Assembly: GCF_018263925.1 (NCBI RefSeq)
Contig: NZ_JAEVHF010000004.1
Span: forward strand, 1-64,000
Reading direction: 5' to 3'
DNA: 64,000 nt
Origin: Kistimonas asteriae
GTDB lineage: Bacteria > Pseudomonadota > Gammaproteobacteria > Pseudomonadales > Endozoicomonadaceae
In this document: piece by piece, positions 35,801 through 42,353 of the stretch
How the letters are laid out: each line of letters opens with the position of its first letter
Numbering within the stretch: position 1 is the stretch's first letter
Made by a program: the position numbers and the translations under genes
Notes under the pieces: generated by a model
Told to the model about the DNA's origin: nothing
Database searches by the model: none
Seen by the model: the letters and a program-made list of their open reading frames with translations, nothing else

Positions 35801-37208
35801 TCTGATTGATAATGGGCAGCTGGTTGTCGAAGGCTATGCCTTACCTGGCGTGACAGTCGAGTTTTACCGTAAAGATGGCAATGGTTTTAGCTACTTGCTA
35901 CAGCAGGTGGAAGGCAGTGGTCAGGACTTGGCGTCAGGCACGGGTTCCTATGTGGATCCGGTTAGCAAACAGGTGATTCAGAAGCAGAGTCTTTTTCGAT
36001 TTGACCTGAGTGGGGCCCAGATCAGTGAGGGCGGAACCCTCACCGCCATTGCCATCGATTCAGAAGGCAACACGTCCGAGTTTGGAGAAAACATCAACGT
36101 CGTCAGAGCGGGCGCCATTACGGCCTTGATCTGGAAAGACCTCAATAATGATGGTGAGAAAGCCGCGACTGAGCCGGCGTTGAATCCGGTGAAGGCACAA
36201 TTGTCCAGATGGGATGCAGTGTTACAGCAATGGATTGTTGTCAGCGTGCAGACGACGGACGCTAAGGGTGAGGTTAATTTCCCCAGCCTGGTACCGGGAA
36301 GGTATACCGTTGAAATTCTGCCGGATCAGGCGTCACTCACCGGCCTGATGCCTGGTGCTCACACGACCAATCCTGTTGAGATAACGGTTGAGTCAGGGAC
36401 AGTGAACAGTCTGCGCTTTGGTTATATCGACGGAACCCCCGCTTTAACATTAACGCCGAATCATAACCGGACGGTGAAACCGGGCATGTTTGTTCATTTG
36501 CCCCACCAGTTGGAGAGTAACTCTGCCAGTAACGTGGATCTACAGGCACAGCTGGTCAATGCCAACGATGGCTCAGCCGTTTCCTGGCCGGTGACACTGC
36601 AGAAGACACTGTGTGGAAATGGCAATAAGGAAGGGCAGCCTGCCACCAATAGCATGGTGATTGGCAGTACAGGATCAGCGGCCACCTGCTTCGAGGCGGG
36701 TGTGTTTGTGCCTGCCAATGCCCCTGAAGGCCTGAAGCTCTCTCTGACGCTTGCGGCCACTATTGGTAATGGCTCCGGAAATATGTCCAGTACGAGTCAA
36801 CCAATGCGTGACACAGCAACTGCCTCGGCAACCGTGGTGGATACCATAACTGTGACAGACCAGGAGGGTGGCAAGCTGGTGCTGACCAAGTGGGTGGAGA
36901 ATATCACCCGCGGAGACATGAAAGGAGTATCGAACCAGGCAGAGCCAGGTGATATTTTGCAATACACCATCCATTTCACCAATGCGGGTACAACCCCCAT
37001 TTCACAGGTGGAAATCAGCGACGATATGCCTGCTTTCACCACACTGTCAGAGACGATCCGCTGTCCGTCCGTACTGCCGAAGGGGATGCGCTGTAGCCCT
37101 GTCAGGGGCTATGACAAAGGTTATGTCGGAAAGGTTGCCTGGCAGTTTGGCGGTGAATTGAGGCCCGGCGAGGAGGGGGACGTCAGTTATCGAATTAAAA
37201 TTGAATAA
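32886..37208 (+). CDS. Giant lectin/beta-helix/DUF11 surface protein, putative adhesin
   Basis: About 1440 residues. ATG 32886 with aagg upstream and signal peptide ending SGLAWS is preferred over a GTG eight codons earlier. The numbering here follows the longer reading. Domains: an L-type-lectin-like sandwich at about 45-290 (FSEGRLPSDWNYRG, ADGFSVFLLQ, YLGVGFDSFGNF); DUF11 at 290-400; an SdrD/Cna-B-like domain at 405-560; the GQGSLRQFIENANQNAG motif typical before beta-helices at about 615; a right-handed parallel beta-helix at about 700-960; an SdrD-like domain with KDLNNDGEKAATEP at about 1085; then the C-terminal pair LTLTPNHNRTVKPG and a final domain with VEISDDMPAFTTL ending LRPGEEGDVSYRIKIE. 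Probably the carbohydrate-binding tip or surface adhesin of the system (inference). Confidence 0.82.
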   Translation: MTDFLQRLFKQTGTAFSTLMVLVACLYSGLAWSETSGDWFIHESFSEGRLPSDWNYRGNPRPQTRNGWLQLTKPRANQSGYTWFKQDFPSSDGLVITFDFSASEGGSGHQDQRPADGFSVFLLQSINDWQFRIGKSGGGLGYTGLKAAYLGVGFDSFGNFSSSIGGEGGIRPQSNSVVVRAGETKKYRYLKGQQLSYPLATNNRSRLLRTARITVLPDAYGYSISVSLDRHDGSGFHSVLTNVQVDAPPHRLKLGFAASTGANWARHEIRNVRVSRPVNLSLQQVGKTEFDRDGKVRYTLQASNEGNTDANDVSLQVISPGFFQPDSNGVHCKDEMNGAQCHSRSGDVSMDLPKGSSIQVTLTGTVKAGAVDGGSLIAAVTPAPGYQNQNSNNEVEIQTALLSGRVFEEQAGPSSGSARRLGIQGAAVVLARLEKGFNPNRPDVNNWTPAILTHTDANGNYVFPVPAEAHDYRIVALSRSLSRDHGRWAEQTWGGPFRRCTVQQQGQLREDQVLDTAGPCYGGRYAGTNDIEHDLDALWQTRRFGCTSDFCPMLPAIPLGSHEIWLGEHTLQLPKNLLASHPDGVKNLDFGFSYDVVTHVNDSGQGSLRQFIENANQNAGTKRMRFVPAVVRNHDWGWQINLMQSLPVLNEDSIVLDGTAFQFDQPAAKALSSQFVRSGIRVGRNQETLEAFELPDLELVSPSRGTNPIVSMNGSRQTVTRLFLASPGGVGDIVGVYVGRGCQDCQISHSFIGADKSGQGLSGRSLLDGIKSISGSYVTVDHNLIAGTRRTGMDFSGSGVIRRNVLIDNTSSSTDDAISLQGDASDTSRELTIDRNYIDGAQGVVLEGWRLISPEKLTITNNTLRRGGQGGREGAGLRLQAIDGTGKKIQVENNLLEENQGPGVVVVSMDRNYVAKGNRITRNLYRGNRENMGIDLVMNAQKPSGDGRTPNTGNYDDRAPNRGIDAPVISSALIDNGQLVVEGYALPGVTVEFYRKDGNGFSYLLQQVEGSGQDLASGTGSYVDPVSKQVIQKQSLFRFDLSGAQISEGGTLTAIAIDSEGNTSEFGENINVVRAGAITALIWKDLNNDGEKAATEPALNPVKAQLSRWDAVLQQWIVVSVQTTDAKGEVNFPSLVPGRYTVEILPDQASLTGLMPGAHTTNPVEITVESGTVNSLRFGYIDGTPALTLTPNHNRTVKPGMFVHLPHQLESNSASNVDLQAQLVNANDGSAVSWPVTLQKTLCGNGNKEGQPATNSMVIGSTGSAATCFEAGVFVPANAPEGLKLSLTLAATIGNGSGNMSSTSQPMRDTATASATVVDTITVTDQEGGKLVLTKWVENITRGDMKGVSNQAEPGDILQYTIHFTNAGTTPISQVEISDDMPAFTTLSETIRCPSVLPKGMRCSPVRGYDKGYVGKVAWQFGGELRPGEEGDVSYRIKIE

Positions 37209-37354
37209 CCAGAATATTTTAATGCCTAAATAAAATTAGAATGCGGTATTTACTGTCTGTTTTATTCCAAAAAAACAGATCGCAGGTGCCTGTTTGTCCT
37301 TGTAATCATTAATACTTAATAGATAGCAGTGGTTTAAACAGGGAACTGATCGTA

Positions 37355-38860
37355 ATGACGTCACCGATACACGGAAGTCAGGGTGCAGGCGGTCTACCTT
37401 TTGGCGGAGTGAGCCATGAGGGGGATTCGGTTGTAACGCACCAACATAGAACCATCAAGGTGACAGACCCTGTCTTGAAAGCCAAGCTGATAGCGATGGC
37501 GGACATGCAGGATCAACCCTCACCTAATGTCTCTCAAAAATCCCATGACGACAGGGTGATTACCGCAACAGATACCACCTATTCGCTGAAAGCTGAATCA
37601 GACAGCACACGTCGAGCATCCGCAGGGGAGGATAGGGATATTGCACCGGATGAAGGTTTGATCGAGGGCTTTAACAGTGATACGCAGTCAGTCCCCGGTG
37701 ATTTTGAGGATGATACGGCATCAGTTATTGATCATAGGGAGTTGGATACAGCGTCAGTCTTCGCTGAAATGGATATAGACGATGACGACGTTGACATTGA
37801 GGGAGTAAGCACTGAGCTGGAAAGCATCGAGGATGGTGAAGAGGTTACGGAACACGTCTCTCTAAAGGAGCGTTTGGCCAATGCATCGGCGAATGTATCA
37901 CAGAAAGCCAAAACACTCGGAAAGAGTATTAAAGACTGGGTGATTAGCCTGCCCAACCGGGTGATGAACAAAATGCCGCGCAAAGTGGCCGATGCTTTTG
38001 TTCTGCATGCACCCTCGCCCAAGGCGTTGAAAGCGCGGGTAATCGGAAAGATAGCAAACCCATCAAGTCATATACAGGATCTGAAGCGTGAATCCAGTGA
38101 GCGCTTACATAATCTGAGCAAACCCGGTGGACCGTCCGCCCATGCCGACGATGATCAACTAGCTGCGGTGGAAAAGAATATAGAGAATACGGAAACTGAA
38201 CTGCAAACGTGCAAGCAGGAGCTTGAAGATCTCCTGGAACATTTTGATAGCGAAGATGCACTGCAGCGCAGGGATGAGCTAAATCAAAGGATATCTACGC
38301 TCACTTCGGATCTTAAAAGTTATCAGTTGGCTGAAAAAATGCTTCTGAAAATGATCAAGCCTGTGGCTGATAAGGTGCAAAAAGACCTACAAGCTGAGGA
38401 GCGCACCGACTATGACGCTAAGGCGGATACCTTCAAACAGCAAAGCAAGGTGCTTGACACTGAGTTGGCGTTGTTAGAGAAAGATTATGCAGACCTGAAA
38501 TCGTCACTTAAGAAAAAGATACAGACATTGAAGAAAGATATTGAGGCGAAGGAAGCTGAAATAAAGACGCTGCAAAATAAAATGGAAAAGATAGATAGCG
38601 AAGAGGAAGAAGTTGAAAACCCATTTGTCTATTTGGGTGGTGTTGCTGTTCATTATGATGAAGCTGAAAGAATGCTTGAAGATAAAAAGGACTCGCTTCA
38701 GGTACAGAGAGATCAGCTTGACAACATACAGCGCAATATTTCCGCCAAGAAAAAAGAGGTGCAAGATGTTAAAGGCGAGCAGGCTACCCTGAGAAAAGAA
38801 ATGCGAAAAGATAAAAGTGCCTTTGAACGAAGTGTTAATTCGTTGAAAGGAGGCGGTTAA
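37355..38860 (+). CDS. Unknown 501-residue acidic/coiled-coil protein
   Basis: I do not recognise the family. No signal peptide or membrane segment is seen. The N-terminus is Gly/Ser/Thr-rich (MTSPIHGSQGAGGLPFGG), like an unstructured secretion signal. A very acidic stretch lies at about 105-165 (EMDIDDDDVDIEG). A basic region follows at 185-245, then long heptad repeats at about 265-495 typical of coiled coil, with a break NPFVYLGGVAVHYDE near 425. It ends in three Gly. The DNA is AT-richer than the neighbouring operon. Together with the 995-residue coiled-coil gene it may encode an injected or cytoplasmic scaffold protein; this is speculation from composition only. Confidence 0.72.
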   Translation: MTSPIHGSQGAGGLPFGGVSHEGDSVVTHQHRTIKVTDPVLKAKLIAMADMQDQPSPNVSQKSHDDRVITATDTTYSLKAESDSTRRASAGEDRDIAPDEGLIEGFNSDTQSVPGDFEDDTASVIDHRELDTASVFAEMDIDDDDVDIEGVSTELESIEDGEEVTEHVSLKERLANASANVSQKAKTLGKSIKDWVISLPNRVMNKMPRKVADAFVLHAPSPKALKARVIGKIANPSSHIQDLKRESSERLHNLSKPGGPSAHADDDQLAAVEKNIENTETELQTCKQELEDLLEHFDSEDALQRRDELNQRISTLTSDLKSYQLAEKMLLKMIKPVADKVQKDLQAEERTDYDAKADTFKQQSKVLDTELALLEKDYADLKSSLKKKIQTLKKDIEAKEAEIKTLQNKMEKIDSEEEEVENPFVYLGGVAVHYDEAERMLEDKKDSLQVQRDQLDNIQRNISAKKKEVQDVKGEQATLRKEMRKDKSAFERSVNSLKGGG

Positions 38861-38951
38861 ATAAGTTTTGTTTTTGAGTTGTTAACGTTGTTTGTATGAT
38901 TTGGATTCTTACTCTGTTGATTGTGGTCGCAGTATCGTAATATGTCATTTT

Positions 38952-39164
38952 TTAAGGTTGATTTTCCCATAGCTCTGGCATTTCAGTTTTGATGTAGCGT
39001 AATAAATCTTCAAGATCGAAAAGGCCTGTCTCGCCATTTTTTTGCTGTGTTTTTAAGACATAGCGGGGTTCGCCATCTTTATCTAATGACATGGTCAGTG
39101 CGACGGGGGATGTGCCGTTGTATGAACGAACGGGAAGCTCAATGATTGGAGGTTCTTTATCCAT
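38952..39164 (-). CDS. Small hypothetical protein, 70 residues
   Basis: Short acidic protein without signal peptide: an extended strand-rich half (IELPVRSYNGTSPVALTMSL, then EPRYVLKTQQ) and a helical end (LFDLEDLLRYIKTEMPELW). The reading has good amino-acid composition for a folded protein, and the gene is oriented against both coiled-coil genes. Unknown family. It might regulate or bind one of its neighbours, but nothing in the sequence shows this. Confidence 0.55.
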   Translation of the reverse strand: MDKEPPIIELPVRSYNGTSPVALTMSLDKDGEPRYVLKTQQKNGETGLFDLEDLLRYIKTEMPELWENQP

Positions 39165-39329
39165 GTTTTATCTCTTTGCTATGACCGTTTACTAACAGTC
39201 TAGATGCTAAATAGTATGATTTTGATGATTTAATGAATGACTTTATTAATGCAGGGTGCATTTTGGTGTTTTAGAAAGCTATATTTTTATTTGTGTGTCC
39301 AGAAAAGTATTTCTTAGGCAGGATGTATT

Positions 39330-42317
39330 ATGGGAGATATTTCAGGAACGGGTGGTATTTCTACTGGTTCTATCAGAGATTTGGTGTCAACAAACCCCCT
39401 TCTCGAAGAAGGGAAAACCTCTGATTCAAGAAGCGTAAAACCGGCATATGATATAGAGCCACAGGTTGTTAAAGACCTGTCGTTAAGTCTGACTGATGAT
39501 AATAAAGTAGCGGTTGCTGAACGAGACATCAGCCAAGTCGAAACTGAATCAACCCTGCCAACACTCTCTGCGAATGACACTGAAACAGAAGCCCTCTATG
39601 TACAAATCAACGATGAAACGGGGGAGGTCAGATTATTTGATTCTGATCCGGATAACGTTGAGCTGTTATCAGAGCGCCAGGTTTCGGAAACGGGCACTCA
39701 GTATGATGCGGGTCTCAAGTCAATCCAGAGCCATGAAGAAAAAGCACGTGTAGGCAGTGAGGAAATCCTGAAGAATACCGATGCGTCAAAACGGAGCCTG
39801 GCGCAAACACGCGCTCATGAAGAACGGGCCCAGACTAGTAGTTCTGAAGCACAGAAACATGAAGATGCGTCGAGTCAGAGTCGTGCCGCCACGCAGGCTA
39901 ACGAGCAGCGGTCGCAGGTCAGTAGCACGGTAGCTCAGGAGAATGCGGAGAAGTCTGGGCAAAGTCTTGAGCAAACCCGACTGCATGAAGAGCAGGCGCA
40001 GACCAGCAGTACCGCGTCCCAGAAATATGCCGATGCGTCCAAGCGTAGTCTGGATCAGACTCAGGGCTATGAAGAGCAGGCGTTGAGCAGTCGTAACGAG
40101 ACACAGAACCATGCGGATGCCGCTGATCGCAGTCTGACAAAAACCAAAGCCTATGAGGCGCAGGCGCTCACCAGCAGTCAGGAGACTCAGAATAACGCAG
40201 AAGATTCCAGGCAGAGTCTGGCGAACACGCAGGCCAATGAACAGCAATCTCAGGTTAGCCTTACAAAAACCCAGGAGAATGCCGACGCTTCGGCGCGTAG
40301 TCTGACGCAAACTCAGGCTTATGAGGAACGAGCGCAGGTCAGTAGCGCCGACATTGAAAAGAACAACGATGAATCAAAGCGCAGTCTGGCCTCAACGCAG
40401 GCGAATGAGCAACGCGCCCAGGTCAGCCGTACTGAAACGCAAAAGAATGAAGATGCTTCTACTCGCAGTCTTGTCGCAACCCAGGCGAATGAGCAGCAGG
40501 CCCAGGTGAGTCGTCAGGAGGCACAAGCGAATGCTGAGGCCGCCGGTCGTAGTCTGGATCAGACCAGGGCGCATGAGACACAGGCACAGGCCAGCAGTAC
40601 TCAGGCCAGTCAACATGCCGAAACATCTGCCCGCAGTCTGGCCGCAACCCAGGCTAATGAGCAACGTTCACAGGTCAGCCTGACAGAAGCGCAAAAGAAT
40701 GCTGAAGCCACCAGTCGTAGTCTGGAGCAAACCAGGGCGTACGAAGAGAGGGCATTAACCAGTAGTACTGAGGCAGAAAAGCATGCGGATGAGGCTGGCC
40801 GTAGCTTGACGCAAACGCAGGCGTATGAAGACCGTGCACTGGTGAGCAGTAATGAAAGCCGTCAGCATGCAGATGATGCCAGCCAGAGCCTTGAGGAGAC
40901 CCGTGGGTACGAACAGAGCGCACGAACCAGTAGTGATGAGGCAAAAGAGAGTGCTGAGGCGGCCAACCGGAGTTTGACGGAAACCCAATCCCATGAAGAG
41001 CGTGCCCGTATCAGCAGTTATGAGGCACAAAAGAATGAGGATTCATCGGCACGTAGTCTTCAACAGACTCAGCAGCATGAAGAACGGGCACTGACCAGCC
41101 GCCAGGCTGCGAAAGACAGTGAGGAGGCGACTGCGCGTAGCCTGGAGGAAACCAGGATGCATGAAACGCAGGCGAAGACGAGCGCCAACGAAACCCGGCA
41201 GCATGAAGAAACGGCCGGTCGTAGTCTGGAGCAGACGAAAGCGCTGGAAACCCAGGCACAGAGCAGTAGTACGGAAGCTCAGAAACATGCAGAAGCATCT
41301 GGTCGTAGTTTTGATCAGGCCAGGACGTTCGAAGACAGAACGCGTACCAGTAGCAACGAAGCCCAGAAAGAAGCTGACGCGGCGGCGCGAAACCAACAAC
41401 AGGCGCAGTTCTTTGAGCAGAGTACGAGAAATAGCAGTACAGAAGCGAAGAAGCATGAGGAAGCCAGTCATCAAAGCCGTCTTGAAAGCCAGACGAATGA
41501 GGAAAGCACTGCAGCCAGCAAGGAGCAGGCGCAGGCTAGCGCAGAAGCCGCTGAGCTGAGTAAAAATCAGACGAAGACGTATGAAAATGAAGCGCGTATC
41601 AGTCGTGACAAAGTGGATGAAAATCTTGTCGCGTCAGAAGGCAGCCTGCAGCAAACGCGGGCTAACGAAGAGAGTTCCACTGCCAGTAAGTTTCGGGCAG
41701 AAGAGTATACCAGTGCGATTGATCGCATGATGCAACAGACCAAACTCAATGAAACCGCCAGCAGTGAGAGCCTGGGACGGGTCAAGACCAACGAAGAGAC
41801 TGTAGCGCACACCCGGCAGAGCGTTGATCAGGTGTCGCAGGAAATCAGTCAACTGGCAGAACAGGCAAAAGGTGATGCTGACAGGGTGAGTCAGCTTGAA
41901 GAGCGAACACGGACGGTCAGTGAATCCACCGAGCAACTCAAAAGCGGTGTTGAGGGGAGCGCTGAACAGGTCAAGCGCCTCGCGTCAGATGCTAAGACTG
42001 ACGCAGAAAAAGTGTCTGGTCATGAGCGCCAGGCCAAGCTGGCCGGTGATCGCATTACGAGTCAGGAAAAGAAAATTAACCAGACTCAGGATCGTGTCGT
42101 AGAGCACGAGAAAAAGGCGAAGACAGCATCATCTAATGCCAAGACGCAGGAAGGCAAGGCGAAGTCCTCAGCTTCTGAAGCAGAGAAAAGTCAGAAGAAA
42201 GCAGCTGATGCGCTCAAGCGGATTGAAGAGCGCGAGAAGCGTGCGAATGAGATGATCCGTAAGCTTGAACAGCTGCTGGCCAAGGCTGAGGCCTCGAAAG
42301 GCGCGCCGGCCGCCTGA
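39330..42317 (+). CDS. 995-residue coiled-coil protein with 28-residue tandem repeats
   Basis: The N-terminal 125 residues are polar and lack a signal peptide (MGDISGTGGISTGSIRD). Residues 126-825 are about 25 tandem repeats of exactly 28 residues, i.e. four heptads, on the pattern RSLxQTxAxExxAxxSSxEA followed by QKxADAS. Residues 826-985 continue as non-repetitive Lys/Glu/Ala-rich coiled coil, ending KGAPAA. No Cys and almost no aromatic residues other than the repeat Tyr/His. It should form a long rod of roughly constant register. The family is not recognised; secreted effector, surface rod or cytoskeletal filament are all possible. The ribosome site aggatg lies before ATG 39330. Confidence 0.8.
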   Translation: MGDISGTGGISTGSIRDLVSTNPLLEEGKTSDSRSVKPAYDIEPQVVKDLSLSLTDDNKVAVAERDISQVETESTLPTLSANDTETEALYVQINDETGEVRLFDSDPDNVELLSERQVSETGTQYDAGLKSIQSHEEKARVGSEEILKNTDASKRSLAQTRAHEERAQTSSSEAQKHEDASSQSRAATQANEQRSQVSSTVAQENAEKSGQSLEQTRLHEEQAQTSSTASQKYADASKRSLDQTQGYEEQALSSRNETQNHADAADRSLTKTKAYEAQALTSSQETQNNAEDSRQSLANTQANEQQSQVSLTKTQENADASARSLTQTQAYEERAQVSSADIEKNNDESKRSLASTQANEQRAQVSRTETQKNEDASTRSLVATQANEQQAQVSRQEAQANAEAAGRSLDQTRAHETQAQASSTQASQHAETSARSLAATQANEQRSQVSLTEAQKNAEATSRSLEQTRAYEERALTSSTEAEKHADEAGRSLTQTQAYEDRALVSSNESRQHADDASQSLEETRGYEQSARTSSDEAKESAEAANRSLTETQSHEERARISSYEAQKNEDSSARSLQQTQQHEERALTSRQAAKDSEEATARSLEETRMHETQAKTSANETRQHEETAGRSLEQTKALETQAQSSSTEAQKHAEASGRSFDQARTFEDRTRTSSNEAQKEADAAARNQQQAQFFEQSTRNSSTEAKKHEEASHQSRLESQTNEESTAASKEQAQASAEAAELSKNQTKTYENEARISRDKVDENLVASEGSLQQTRANEESSTASKFRAEEYTSAIDRMMQQTKLNETASSESLGRVKTNEETVAHTRQSVDQVSQEISQLAEQAKGDADRVSQLEERTRTVSESTEQLKSGVEGSAEQVKRLASDAKTDAEKVSGHERQAKLAGDRITSQEKKINQTQDRVVEHEKKAKTASSNAKTQEGKAKSSASEAEKSQKKAADALKRIEEREKRANEMIRKLEQLLAKAEASKGAPAA
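39705..41804 (+). repeat. 84-base tandem repeat array, about 25 units, within the coiled-coil gene
   Basis: Each unit is 84 bases and encodes 28 residues with no insertion or deletion over 25 units, judged by aligning the translated units by eye. Units have diverged in sequence but keep Ser-Leu at positions 3-4, Thr at 7, Glu at 11 and Ser at 17. The last units (from about 41469) are more degenerate. Confidence 0.9.
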
Positions 42318-42353
42318 TAGCGACCGGCGATGACGATCAGATACTGACTATCG

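Noticed and set aside
39705-41804. Tandem array considered as a CRISPR or non-coding satellite
   Set aside because: Unit length is exactly 84 bases with no spacers, and the array is entirely within one open reading frame encoding coiled coil.
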